Shown here in pieces: positions 8,067-16,627 of a stretch of DNA of 31,395 bases (position 1 is its first letter; each line of letters starts with the position of its first letter). A program made the translations under genes and the position numbers. The notes under the pieces are model-generated. The model did not search any database. It was not told where the DNA came from and worked only from the letters and a program-made list of their open reading frames with translations. Source of the DNA: an uncultured Cellvibrio sp. (GTDB lineage Bacteria > Pseudomonadota > Gammaproteobacteria > Pseudomonadales > Cellvibrionaceae); NCBI GenBank assembly GCA_946480695.1, contig CAMLKG010000044.1, positions 1 through 31,395 of the forward strand, written 5' to 3'.

Positions 8067-8516
8067 TTAACGAGCTGAAATAGATAGCTTTTGTTGTAAT
8101 GCTTGATCTATTTCTTTGATGCTGGCTCCCATAAATCCCACTTTGAACCCTGCGGTTTTAATTAATTTATTAGCACGTGAACTGGCTGCGAGTACTACCA
8201 AGAAGTTAATAAGGGGAATAATGCCCAGGATAATCAACAGTACTGCTGTGAATTTTCCGTAGACTTTCAAGCAGAGGCGCGCGTTTAAAATAATTATCGC
8301 TATCCAGACTGGGAAAACAATCAGGCTGGCAATAACCTTGATTTCTTGTGGTAATAATCCTTGTAGAGCCGCTGCAAAAAAATACGCAAGAAAAGTATAA
8401 ATAAGGGCTTTTTGGCGCTTGGCTACTTGAAGAACTTTATCCAGCTCGTCAGCTCTTGAACTGTTTTCATTATTCAAGTTTGCCTTAGGCGATTCATAAA
8501 TTGCATTTGCTTCCAT
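8067..8516 (-). CDS. Small membrane protein with four hydrophobic segments
   Basis: Started at the ATG at 8514-8516 the protein has 149 residues; the frame also extends to a TTG at 8552, which I consider unlikely. The N terminus ANAIYESPKANL is the recurring 'NxYxxPxA' cytosolic tail seen in a broad family of small bacterial membrane proteins. Hydrophobic stretches follow at about 38-55, 60-78 and 88-110 (YTFLAYFFAAAL, VIASLIVFPVWIAIIIL, AVLLIILGIIPLINFLVVLAA). The C terminus is charged and helical (SIKEIDQALQQKL). The function is unknown. The ribosome binding site is weak (CCGGAAA). Confidence 0.7.
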   Translation of the reverse strand: MEANAIYESPKANLNNENSSRADELDKVLQVAKRQKALIYTFLAYFFAAALQGLLPQEIKVIASLIVFPVWIAIIILNARLCLKVYGKFTAVLLIILGIIPLINFLVVLAASSRANKLIKTAGFKVGFMGASIKEIDQALQQKLSISAR

Positions 8517-8762
8517 TGTTATGTTTCCGGATATTAATTTGAATGGGTTCAAGTGATGTTTGGAGCACAGGCTGACGATTTGAATGTTTATTGTTTAATG
8601 GATTTTTCTGAAAAATAAAATGCACGCAGCGTAAGATGCTCCGTTTTCTGCGTTGCGACAAGTTTCTTCACCTATACAGTGGAGGTATTCATAAATTAGC
8701 AGTTACATGGTGCATATAGAAGTCCCTGTTTTTAATCACAACTTGTCAAGGTGATGTTTTAA

Positions 8763-8929
8763 TGTAGGTTGCCGGTGAGGGACGAACCGCAACATGACTA
8801 TACATCCGCAACCACCGCAACCACCGCAACCAAAATGGATGTACCGTTAATTGGTTTTTCGCTTAACAAAACAACGTGTCGTTTGTGCTTGCGAATGTTG
8901 CGGTTCGTAGGCCCCACCAGCAATCTACA
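8763..8929. repeat. MITE-like element with about 33-bp imperfect terminal inverted repeats
   Basis: The left arm (8763-8794, starting TGTAGGTTGCCGGTG and ending CGAACCGCAACAT) is nearly the reverse complement of the right arm (8895-8929, ending CACCAGCAATCTACA). The whole is 167 bases. Inside is a perfect 3 x 9-base tandem repeat CCGCAACCA (8806-8832) that shares its core with the arms. No transposase is encoded. The size, long terminal inverted repeats and lack of genes fit a miniature inverted-repeat element, though I see no clear target-site duplication. CCCAACCTACG follows directly (8935-8945). Confidence 0.6.
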
Positions 8930-9220
8930 CTTAGCCCAACCTACGTGCTTTGGTAATATTTGTCATATGCTTTCTTTTTTCTCAATTAACACTTAGTTTT
9001 TATGTTTTATGATTTTTTTGAAGGTCGATCATTTTTTTCAACACCGACCTTATCCTTAATTGGTTCATGATGAATGGGAGTTGTTTTTAGCTTTTAAAAT
9101 CATTGTATAACGTTTGTATAAAGCTATCGGACCCTTCCGTCTCTATAAGTCCACTACTCAGGTCCATTTTAATTTTAGTATTTGTCATCTTCCCCTCAGC
9201 TATGCTTTGTCAAATTAAAA

Positions 9221-9270
9221 AACCGCTACCAAGCCCAATCAGAAAAATCCGATACAACTCAATAGCGGTT
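9221..9270 (-). terminator. Possible nrdAB transcript terminator
   Basis: On the minus strand AACCGCTA is followed by a 34-base loop, then TAGCGGTT running straight into TTTTTT. It lies about 90 bases past the nrdB stop. The loop is long, so the hairpin is less certain than a compact one. Confidence 0.45.
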
Positions 9271-9311
9271 AGTTTATTCACTCCGGAATATGTGATCCGT
9301 TTGTATGGTTT

Positions 9312-9344
9312 GTTGGGCATCGCTGCACTCAGCGCCAACCTACG
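9312..9344. repeat. REP-like palindrome downstream of nrdB
   Basis: GTTGG (9312-9316) pairs with CCAAC (9335-9339) and GCTG (9322-9325) with CAGC (9330-9333), followed by CTACG. The GTTGGGC...GCCAACCTACG arrangement is a common scattered bacterial palindrome type. Related words occur at 5104-5120 and 8935-8945. Confidence 0.5.
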
Positions 9345-9361
9345 CTTGAATTAAATAAATT

Positions 9362-10651
9362 TTAATCCCAGCTCAGCGCCCCACCAGTCTGATACTCAAT
9401 CACCCGCGTCTCAAAAAAATTCTTCTCTTTCCTTAAATCCATAATCTCACTCATCCACGGGAATGGATTCTGTGCACCCGGGAATTGCTCTTTCAAACCG
9501 AGTTGTGCGCAGCGGCGGTTGGCGATGAAGTGGAGGTATTCTTCCATCATGGCGGCGTTCATGCCGAGGATGCCGCGGGGCATGGAGTCGCGGGCGTATT
9601 GGATTTCCAGTTCGGTGCCTTGCAGGATCATTTGAATGACTTCTTGCTGGAACTCCGCAGTCCACAGGTGCGGGTTTTCCAGTTTGATTTGGTTGATCAC
9701 GTCGATACCGAAATTCAAATGCATGGATTCATCGCGCAGGATGTATTGGAATTGTTCGGCAACACCGGTCATTTTGTTGCGGCGGCCCATGCTCAGGATT
9801 TGGGTGAAACCGCAGTAGAAGAAAATCCCTTCCGTTACTACGTAATACGCAACAAGGTTGCGCAGTAATTCCTGGTCAGTTTCCGGTGTGCCGGTTTGGA
9901 ATGTGGGGTTGGAAATGGAATGGGTGTTTTTCAAACTCCAGGCGGCTTTGTTCGCGACCGATGGCAATTCGCGGTACATGTTGAAGACTTCGCCTTCATC
10001 CATGCCGAGTGATTCGATGCAGTATTGGTAAGCGTGGGTGTGGATCGCTTCTTCAAAGGCCTGGCGCAAAATGTATTGGCGGCATTCGGGGTTGGTGATC
10101 AGGCGATAAATTGCCAGCACCAGATTATTGGCGACGAGCGAATCAGCGGTAGAGAAGTAACCGAGGCTGCGCATCACCACGCGGCGCTCGTCTTCCGTTA
10201 AACCTTCTTTGCCTTTCCACAGGGCGATATCGGCAGTCATGTTGACTTCTTGCGGCATCCAGTGGTTGGCGCAACCGTCCAGGTATTTTTGCCACGCCCA
10301 ATCGTATTTGAACGGCACCAGTTGGTTCAGGTCCGCACGGCAGTTAATCATGCGCTTGTCATCCACCTGGATACGGGCCGCGCCCATTTCCAGTTCTTCC
10401 AAACCGGGGGCCGGGTCCAACGCGGCGAGGGCAGAGCGGGCTTTCGCCAGTTCGGGGGTGATGCCTTCTTCTTTGGCGGCATCGGAAAAATTGGAGTTCG
10501 CAGCCGCCGGAGCGGTAGGCGTTGCTTTGGCTTGGGCAACTGGCGCCGGTTGTGCCTGTGCAGTGGGTTTATTTAAATTCGCGGCAATCGCTTCCTGACG
10601 TGCATTTTCTTTTGCCGCTTCTTCGCTGTCGAAATCATCCCAACTAAGCAT
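9362..10651 (-). CDS. nrdB: Ribonucleoside-diphosphate reductase class Ia, beta subunit
   Basis: NrdB carries the diiron-tyrosyl radical that starts nucleotide reduction in NrdA, giving the deoxynucleotides for DNA synthesis. The protein has 429 residues. The diiron ligands can be placed as Asp141, Glu201 and His204 (EEAIHTHAY), Glu274, and Glu308 with His311 (RDESMH). The radical tyrosine is Tyr208, four residues after His204 as in the E. coli enzyme. The C-terminal tail ([10 protein letters not shown] then GGALSWD) is the flexible segment that docks on NrdA. Residues 1-80 are an extra Ala/Pro/Gln-rich extension that starts LSWDD and partly echoes the tail. A good site (AAAGAGGAAC) precedes the ATG. 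The gene follows nrdA by 51 bases, so they should be one operon. Confidence 0.97.
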   Translation of the reverse strand: MLSWDDFDSEEAAKENARQEAIAANLNKPTAQAQPAPVAQAKATPTAPAAANSNFSDAAKEEGITPELAKARSALAALDPAPGLEELEMGAARIQVDDKRMINCRADLNQLVPFKYDWAWQKYLDGCANHWMPQEVNMTADIALWKGKEGLTEDERRVVMRSLGYFSTADSLVANNLVLAIYRLITNPECRQYILRQAFEEAIHTHAYQYCIESLGMDEGEVFNMYRELPSVANKAAWSLKNTHSISNPTFQTGTPETDQELLRNLVAYYVVTEGIFFYCGFTQILSMGRRNKMTGVAEQFQYILRDESMHLNFGIDVINQIKLENPHLWTAEFQQEVIQMILQGTELEIQYARDSMPRGILGMNAAMMEEYLHFIANRRCAQLGLKEQFPGAQNPFPWMSEIMDLRKEKNFFETRVIEYQTGGALSWD

Positions 10652-10702
10652 GGTGTTCCTCTTTAAAGTCTGTGTGCGTGTATCGCGTATTTTGTATGGA
10701 GC

Positions 10703-13639
10703 TTATTGGCAAGCTTCGCAATCCGGATTGTCGATAGAGCACGCCTTGGGTACGGGCGCTGCTTCGGCAAAGCTGGCTTCTTCCACGTCGGATACCACGG
10801 GTTTTGCGACCGCCGGTGCCGCCGATAAACCGCCGGCGCCACCGGAAGATACGGCATTCAACGCACCGGTGTTAATGGTGGATTTTTCAGTGGTGGTCGC
10901 AGCCAATGCGCGCAGGTAGTAAGTGGTTTTCAAACCGCTGTACCATGCCATGCGGTAGGTGATGTCCAGTTTTTTACCGTTAGCGCCGGCGATGTACAGG
11001 TTCAAGCTTTGCGCCTGGTCGATCCATTTTTGGCGGCGGCTGGCGGCTTCCACAATCCACTTGGGTTCCACTTCAAATGCGGTGGCGTAAATCGCTTTCA
11101 GGTCTGCGGGAATGCGATCAATTTTTTGTAACGAGCCTTCGTAATATTTCAGGTCATTTACCATTACCGCATCCCACAAGCCACGCGCTTTTAAATCGTG
11201 GACCAGGTGCGGGTTAACTACCGTGAATTCACCGGAGAGGTTGGATTTCACGTACAGGTTCTGGTAAGTCGGTTCAATCGATTGGGTGACACCGGTGATG
11301 TTGGAAATCGTTGCCGTCGGTGCAATCGCCATCACGTTGGAGTTGCGCATACCTTGTGATTTCACTTGCGCACGCAAGGTGTCCCAATCGAAGGTTTTGC
11401 TGCGATCAACCTTGATGTAATTCTCGCCACGGTTTTGCGCGAGGATTTCAATCGAGTCGATGGGCAGAATGCCTTTGCTCCACAAGGAACCTTCGTAGGT
11501 GGAATATTTGCCGCGCTCGGCAGCCAGTTCACTGGAGGCTTTAATCGCGTAGTAACTGACGGCTTCCATTGACGTATCCGCAAAATCTACCGCGGCTTGC
11601 GAACTGTAGGCGATACGTTGTTCGTAAAGCGCATCCTGGAAGCCCATAATGCCCAGGCCGATGGGGCGATGGCGCAGGTTGGAAGCTTTGGAAGTCGCAA
11701 CGGCGTAGTAGTTAATGTCGATTACGTTATCCAGCATACGGATGGCGGTTTTAATGGTGCGCTCCAGTTTTGCCTGGTCGAGTTTGCCATTGACAATGTG
11801 TTGCGCCAGGTTCACAGAACCCAGGTTACATACGGCGATTTCGTCGTTGGCCTTGGTGTTCAGGGTGATTTCAGTACACAGGTTGGACGAGTGCACCACA
11901 CCGGCATGTTGCTGCGGGCTGCGCAGGTTGCATGGGTCTTTGAAGGTGATCCATGGGTGGCCGGTTTCAAACAGCATGCCCAACATTTTGCGCCACAAGT
12001 CGAGGGCGCGCACAGTCTTGTGTACTTTGATCTTGCCTTGCGCGGCTTCGCGCTCGTAATGCTCGTAACGCTCTTCAAACGCCTTGCCGTACAGGTCATG
12101 CAGGTCGGGGACATCGTTAGGGGAGAACAGTGTCCACTCTTTATCGTCAAACACGCGCTTCATAAACAGGTCGGGTACCCAGTTGGCGGTGTTCATATCG
12201 TGCGTACGGCGACGGTCATCACCGGTGTTTTTACGCAGCTCAAGGAATTCTTCTACATCCATATGCCAGGTTTCCAGGTAAGCACAGACAGCGCCTTTGC
12301 GCTTGCCGCCCTGGTTAACCGCAACGGCGGTATCGTTGGCCACTTTCAGGAAGGGAACCACACCTTGTGATTTGCCGTTGGTGCCTTTGATATAAGCACC
12401 CAGTGCCCGCACTGGTGTCCAGTCGTTACCCAGGCCGCCGGCGAATTTACTGAGCATGGCGTTGTCTTGCATGGCACCGTAAATACCGTGCAGGTCGTCC
12501 GGTACGGTGGTCAGGTAGCAAGAGGACAACTGCGGGCGCAGGGTGCCGGAGTTGAACAGGGTCGGGGTGGAACTCATGTAGTCGAAGGAGGAGAGCAGGC
12601 GATAGAACTCGATCGCGCGCTCTTCTTTTTGTTCTTCCTGGATCGCCAGGCCCATAGCCACGCGCATGAAGAAAATTTGCGGCAACTCAATGCGCGTGTT
12701 GTTGCTGTGGATAAAGTAGCGGTCGTACAGGGTTTGCAGGCCGAGGTAGGTGAATTGCAGGTCGCGCTCGGCGATCAGCGCCTTGCCCAACTTGTCCAGG
12801 TCGAATTCCAGCAGTTCAGGTGACACCAGTTCCAGTTCCACACCTTTCTTCAGGTAGACGGGCAGGGTCTTGGCGTAGAGGGTTTCCATATCCGCCTGGG
12901 TGGCGGAATCAGCAATGCCGAAGAAGCCAAGGGCTTCCGCGCGCAGTTTGTCCATCAATAAACGGGCGGTCACGAAAGAGTAGTTAGGCTCTTTTTCTAC
13001 CAGGGTGCGGGCGGTAATCACCAGTGAGGTATTGACGTCTTTCTCGGCAACACCGTCGTAAAGGTTGCGCATGGCTTCATCGAGAATCGCTTTTTCTTCC
13101 ACACCGGCTAAACCGGCACAGGCTTCGTGCACGATGGTGCGCATACGGGCGATATTCAGCGGCGCGCGGGTGCCGTTTTCCAGTACTACGTTCAGGCTCG
13201 GGTAATCCGGGTCTGGCTCTTGCGATGCTTGTTTTTGCGCGCGCAGGCGGGCGTGCTCTTCGCGGTAGAGCACGTAGTCGCGGGCGACTTTTTGTTCGCC
13301 AGAGCGCATCAGAATCAGCTCAACCTGGTCCTGGATTTCTTCAATATGGATAGTGCCGCCAGAAGGCATACGGCGCTTGAAGGTGGCGGTAATTTGCTGG
13401 GTGAGGCTTTCCACCATTTCGCGTACACGGGTAGACGCGGCGGCTTTGCCACCTTCCACTGCCAAAAAGGCCTTGGTCATGGCGATAGCGATTTTGCTGG
13501 CATCGAAGGGAACCACCGTTCCATTGCGTTTGATCACGCGCAATTGCCCCGGCGCAGTGGCCGTCAGGTTGGCGGAGCCGCCATGGATGTCGTGTTGGAT
13601 GTTGGTATTGCCGGTGGTTTGTTCAATGTCAGTATGCAT
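10703..13639 (-). CDS. nrdA: Ribonucleoside-diphosphate reductase class Ia, alpha subunit
   Basis: NrdA reduces ribonucleoside diphosphates in the cytoplasm using the radical supplied by NrdB. The protein has 978 residues, longer than E. coli NrdA (about 760), because it has two N-terminal ATP-cone regions (about 33-135 and 149-240), an arrangement also known from Pseudomonas NrdA. Active-site residues are visible: Cys374 (LSSCYL) and Cys604 (AVCNLGSVN) as the redox pair, and Asn586, Cys588 and Glu590 in SSNLCTE, with Cys588 the thiyl radical position. The last residues carry three cysteines (967, 974, 977), the shuttle thiols for thioredoxin or glutaredoxin. The linker before them is Ala/Ser-rich. 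GGAG precedes the ATG. Upstream sites suggest NrdR and possibly DnaA control. Confidence 0.97.
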   Translation of the reverse strand: MHTDIEQTTGNTNIQHDIHGGSANLTATAPGQLRVIKRNGTVVPFDASKIAIAMTKAFLAVEGGKAAASTRVREMVESLTQQITATFKRRMPSGGTIHIEEIQDQVELILMRSGEQKVARDYVLYREEHARLRAQKQASQEPDPDYPSLNVVLENGTRAPLNIARMRTIVHEACAGLAGVEEKAILDEAMRNLYDGVAEKDVNTSLVITARTLVEKEPNYSFVTARLLMDKLRAEALGFFGIADSATQADMETLYAKTLPVYLKKGVELELVSPELLEFDLDKLGKALIAERDLQFTYLGLQTLYDRYFIHSNNTRIELPQIFFMRVAMGLAIQEEQKEERAIEFYRLLSSFDYMSSTPTLFNSGTLRPQLSSCYLTTVPDDLHGIYGAMQDNAMLSKFAGGLGNDWTPVRALGAYIKGTNGKSQGVVPFLKVANDTAVAVNQGGKRKGAVCAYLETWHMDVEEFLELRKNTGDDRRRTHDMNTANWVPDLFMKRVFDDKEWTLFSPNDVPDLHDLYGKAFEERYEHYEREAAQGKIKVHKTVRALDLWRKMLGMLFETGHPWITFKDPCNLRSPQQHAGVVHSSNLCTEITLNTKANDEIAVCNLGSVNLAQHIVNGKLDQAKLERTIKTAIRMLDNVIDINYYAVATSKASNLRHRPIGLGIMGFQDALYEQRIAYSSQAAVDFADTSMEAVSYYAIKASSELAAERGKYSTYEGSLWSKGILPIDSIEILAQNRGENYIKVDRSKTFDWDTLRAQVKSQGMRNSNVMAIAPTATISNITGVTQSIEPTYQNLYVKSNLSGEFTVVNPHLVHDLKARGLWDAVMVNDLKYYEGSLQKIDRIPADLKAIYATAFEVEPKWIVEAASRRQKWIDQAQSLNLYIAGANGKKLDITYRMAWYSGLKTTYYLRALAATTTEKSTINTGALNAVSSGGAGGLSAAPAVAKPVVSDVEEASFAEAAPVPKACSIDNPDCEACQ

Positions 13640-13774
13640 AGACGTCTCCCGCGTGAGGTTTTCCTGGTTGATAAAGGAAATCAGAATCGATTAAAGCTTT
13701 TAACCCATTGTTTATCAGCCCTTGGGCACCGGATTGGTGATCAGTGGAAACACCGCCATTTGTTGTTTTGTTAA

Positions 13775-13790
13775 CCACTATATGTTGTGG
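13775..13790. promoter_or_regulatory. NrdR-box-like site, nrdA-proximal
   Basis: The 16-mer CCACTATATGTTGTGG is close to the NrdR consensus (acaCwATATaTwGtgt) and nearly palindromic. It lies about 136 bases upstream of nrdA. On the nrdA strand it contains TATAGT, a possible -10, so bound NrdR would block the promoter. Confidence 0.65.
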
Positions 13791-13975
13791 TTACGAAAAT
13801 GGGCGTTTGTTCCCGTTCAACTGATTAACAACCAGGGCGCGCGCTGCCGGGCTGGCTACCATTTTGCCGCCATATTCTGTGATTGGCGTCAAAATGGCGA
13901 TCAACAGGGCCTACCAAAAACTTGACGATTGACCGTTTGATAACTATGCGCCGCTAGCAGGAAATTTACTGGCGA

Positions 13976-13991
13976 CAACTATATCTAGGGG
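13976..13991. promoter_or_regulatory. NrdR-box-like site, distal
   Basis: The 16-mer CAACTATATCTAGGGG matches the central part of the NrdR consensus; the right arm is weaker. It lies 185 bases from the proximal site, whereas NrdR boxes usually come in pairs about three helical turns apart. It also contains TATAGT on the nrdA strand. Confidence 0.5.
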
Positions 13992-14050
13992 TAAATCGTG
14001 AATGAGCTACAAGATAATGCGGTTGGAGGTTTAATGCAAGTTTGAAAACC

Positions 14051-14059
14051 TGTGGATAA
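14051..14059 (-). promoter_or_regulatory. Perfect DnaA box
   Basis: TGTGGATAA on the plus strand is TTATCCACA on the minus strand, the strong DnaA-binding sequence. It is 412 bases upstream of nrdA. In E. coli DnaA acts on nrdAB, so a regulatory role is plausible, but single boxes also occur by chance. Confidence 0.5.
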
Positions 14060-14416
14060 AGTGTGCGTTGCAGTGGGAAAAGCTGGGGGCAATGCCGTGA
14101 TTCAGGCGCCAGCTATGGTCACACCGCTATTGGACATTGGCCGCCGCTGTTAATAACAGTTTTTTCGCGCTGTTAGATTTTTTTCGCATAGGAGGATTAA
14201 AAAATATATCTACATATTGTGTTTGGTAAACGCTGATACAAGCTGCTTTATGTTTGCCCATTACCGGGTCCTGATTACATATTTCCTTTTTGAAGCTGCG
14301 GTTTAAAACCCGGTTATAAAAAATATGAGCATAGTTCTCGCCTCGACTACACTTGCCACGAATGACGTAAAAGGCGTCATGACTGACATTTAAGACCTTA
14401 TCTTGGGAGGGGTTAC

Positions 14417-16384
14417 ATGAATAAATACCTGGCAGGCTTACTATCGTGTTCAATGGCGCTTGCATTAGTTGCCTGTGGTGGCGGTTCATCGGGTAATTCT
14501 AAAAATACCAGCAGCGCACCCGTTAGCAGCAGCTCCAGCGTTGCTGCATTATCCAGCAGTCTACCGGCCAGTTCGGTTGAATCATCGGGCGGCCAGGTTT
14601 CTTCGGCTACAGAATCCAGCGCTGACAGTATTCCGGCGTCCAGCGCACCGGCTTCATCCCCGACCGCTTCAAGCTCTTTGGCTAACTCATCATTCGATAC
14701 GTCATCTGCTGTAGCCGTATCCTCAAGTTCAATTGCCTCCTCTTCCAGTTCATCAGTAACGGTGGTGGCCGGTGTGTTTGTTGATAGCGCAGTAGCCGGT
14801 GTCACTTACCAAACCAACCCTGGTGGCTTTAGTGGTGTGACCTCCGCGACAGGACAATACCTGTATGCCGAAGGCGATACAGTGACTTTCTCAATAGGTG
14901 AGATTGAATTCCCCGCAGTGACCGCCAAAGGTGTGGTGACTCCGGTTGATATGGCGCCATCCGGCGATATCAATGATCCCATCGTGGTGAACATTGCCGT
15001 GTTACTCCAATCCCTGGATTCGGACGGCGACGCCAGCAATGGCATTAGTATCCCCCCTGCGGCTGTTGAGGCAGCGGTAACCAGCGTGGATTTCAACCAG
15101 TCCTATTCCGATTTTGCAACGGATGTCCTCTATGTGGTGCAACACAGTGACAACAGCAAAAGCGTGGTGGATGCGGCGGTGGCTACTGCACACCTGGAGC
15201 AATCGCTTGCGCAAACCAATGCCGGAGCCCTGGTGGGTGCCTGGTATGTGGAAACCGAAGAATATAAATATGTGTTGTTCGTGCTTGATGATTCCCGATA
15301 CGCCGCCCTCGATTTTGATTCAACAGTCACTAATGGTTCTGCACTGGAGACCGGTACTTATGTATGGAACCAGGAAACCGGTGAGGTGACTCTTTCCTCT
15401 GTTGTACGCACCGATAACGCGCTGGATGCAATGCCACCGATGGCCACTGGCAATACCTTGCGGTTGGACGGTAACAAGCTAACCCTGGTCGATCAGGATG
15501 AAACCTTTGAATTGGATCGTTTGATTGCTAGCGAAGAAAGCCCATTGAAAGGCGGATGGTCGCTCACCGATGGTGAGGCGCTGATCGTATTCGGCTTTAC
15601 CGGCACCCATTATTTTATGGGACAGTCTGCCGGGGATGATAATGGTGTGCCGGGCGCGGAGATGGGTACCTACGTATATAACAATGAAACAAAAGAAATC
15701 CTGGTTAATACCCTGGTCGACACCAATGGCCAGTGGGGACTTTCCCATCCCTGTGCTGTGCTCAACGACGGGTCCCATAGTAATTACGAGGAATCCAATT
15801 ACCTGGCGTGCGGGCCGGATGGGCGCGATATTGTCCAGACCCTGGCCGTAACCGGCGACACCGCTAGCTTTATCAGTGAAGCGGATACCATTTCCCTTAA
15901 TGGGGAAGAGGAAGAAGTGATGTTTGGGCGTGTAAATGGTCTGCCGGACGGCGATATCCATTTGACATTGGAACTGACCCTGACGTTGACTGAATACTCC
16001 CAGGGTGCGCTCTATACAAGCGACAATGCCACTATGCAGTGCGATATGGATGAAGGGCGTGTCGTTGGTGATGTTGAAGTGGTTAATGAAAGCTGGGTGT
16101 TAGGCAGCAATCCCAACAGGCTTACCTGGCTGGGAGCCCAGCCAGCCGGTTTTAACCCCGACACCCGCGTTATCAGCTTCGATGTACACGAACCTGTTGC
16201 GCCGGTTCCTGGCCATCCCGGTTTTTACGAAGAGTTTTGGGAGTCGTTTGAGGGAACCTATAACCCGGGTGAAAGCCAGGTTATTACCGGTACTTACACC
16301 GAAAAATACAACTTGACCTGGACACGTGATAGCTCTGTATCTACCTGTGAAGCGACTTACACAGTCACCGGCGTATTGCGTTAA
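14417..16384 (+). CDS. Secreted lipoprotein with poly-Ser linker, unknown function
   Basis: The protein has 655 residues and a strong site (GGGAGG) before the ATG. A signal peptide ends in the lipobox LALVAC (Cys20) followed by GGGSSG, which predicts a lipid-anchored envelope protein, probably at the outer membrane. Residues about 24-115 are a serine-rich linker typical of Cellvibrio secreted proteins. From about 118 comes FVDSAVAGVTYQT, then SGVTSATGQYLYAEGDTVTFSIG, a segment found at the start of many gammaproteobacterial surface lipoproteins. The rest is beta-rich with repeated 'GTYVWNxETGEV / GTYVYNNETKEI' units (about 310-330 and 410-430), which suggests an internal duplication. I recognise no catalytic motif. 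A strong hairpin follows the stop. Confidence 0.8.
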   Translation: MNKYLAGLLSCSMALALVACGGGSSGNSKNTSSAPVSSSSSVAALSSSLPASSVESSGGQVSSATESSADSIPASSAPASSPTASSSLANSSFDTSSAVAVSSSSIASSSSSSVTVVAGVFVDSAVAGVTYQTNPGGFSGVTSATGQYLYAEGDTVTFSIGEIEFPAVTAKGVVTPVDMAPSGDINDPIVVNIAVLLQSLDSDGDASNGISIPPAAVEAAVTSVDFNQSYSDFATDVLYVVQHSDNSKSVVDAAVATAHLEQSLAQTNAGALVGAWYVETEEYKYVLFVLDDSRYAALDFDSTVTNGSALETGTYVWNQETGEVTLSSVVRTDNALDAMPPMATGNTLRLDGNKLTLVDQDETFELDRLIASEESPLKGGWSLTDGEALIVFGFTGTHYFMGQSAGDDNGVPGAEMGTYVYNNETKEILVNTLVDTNGQWGLSHPCAVLNDGSHSNYEESNYLACGPDGRDIVQTLAVTGDTASFISEADTISLNGEEEEVMFGRVNGLPDGDIHLTLELTLTLTEYSQGALYTSDNATMQCDMDEGRVVGDVEVVNESWVLGSNPNRLTWLGAQPAGFNPDTRVISFDVHEPVAPVPGHPGFYEEFWESFEGTYNPGESQVITGTYTEKYNLTWTRDSSVSTCEATYTVTGVLR

Positions 16385-16398
16385 GTTTCCTGTTATCC

Positions 16399-16432
16399 CA
16401 CAAAACACCGGCTTTCAGGCCGGTGTTTTGTG
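16399..16432 (+). terminator. Strong hairpin terminator after the lipoprotein gene
   Basis: A perfect 14-base stem (CACAAAACACCGGC with GCCGGTGTTTTGTG) surrounds the loop TTTCAG, starting 15 bases after the stop. The T-run is inside the stem (TTTTGTG), so it may also work in the other direction. Confidence 0.75.
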
Positions 16433-16483
16433 TGAGGACGGGATGAAATAGCTCGCACCACGCGCAATAAATTAAGGTGCAAT

Positions 16484-16507
16484 AAAAAAAGGGGCCGTAG
16501 CCCCTTT
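16484..16507 (-). terminator. Rho-independent terminator of the PhoX gene
   Basis: On the minus strand AAAGGGGC, loop TACG, GCCCCTTT runs into further Ts (seven in a row). It lies about 120 bases past the stop of the minus-strand phosphatase gene. Confidence 0.75.
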
Positions 16508-16627
16508 CGACGAGATCTTGCGCAACCTCCTTATCTGCCTCCTTGCGGCTGCCACGTTCCTTGTATTTTTATAATGATGCGAGATGGTTACAGCCAGGTG
16601 AACGTCTTGTTAACAATTAATGACCGA

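Larger units (their letters stand above)
8517..9361. other. Gene-free repeat-bearing region
   Basis: This 845-base stretch lies between the membrane protein start and the nrdB end. I find no supportable gene. It holds the MITE-like inverted repeat (8763-8929), a small dyad AAGGTCG/CGACCTT (9021-9027 with 9045-9051), a possible nrdAB terminator (9221-9270) and a REP-like palindrome (9312-9344). Open frames at 8769-8996 and 9103-9354 run through these repeats and are not called. Confidence 0.6.
13640..14416. other. Divergent control region between nrdA and the lipoprotein gene
   Basis: This 777-base region has no gene I can support. It contains two NrdR-box-like sites and a DnaA box (listed separately). 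Near the plus-strand gene is a dyad ATGACG (14362-14367) with CGTCAT (14375-14380), about 37 bases before its start, a possible operator. CTGTTAATAACAG followed by six Ts near 14147 could be a weak terminator-like hairpin. Minus-strand frame 14127-14489 overlaps the lipoprotein start and is rejected. Confidence 0.5.

Noticed and set aside
8769..8996. Plus-strand frame of 75 residues
   Set aside because: It runs through the MITE-like inverted repeat and its tandem array; the product is just translated repeat.
9103..9354. 83-residue plus-strand frame with a hydrophobic middle
   Set aside because: No ribosome binding site; its end is made of the REP-like palindrome and it covers a likely minus-strand terminator.
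11597..12370. 257-residue plus-strand frame inside nrdA
   Set aside because: Antisense shadow of a highly conserved gene; long antisense frames are expected from its GC-rich codon use.
14127..14489. 120-residue minus-strand frame upstream of the lipoprotein gene
   Set aside because: It overlaps the signal peptide of a strong plus-strand gene and has no recognisable domain or good start.
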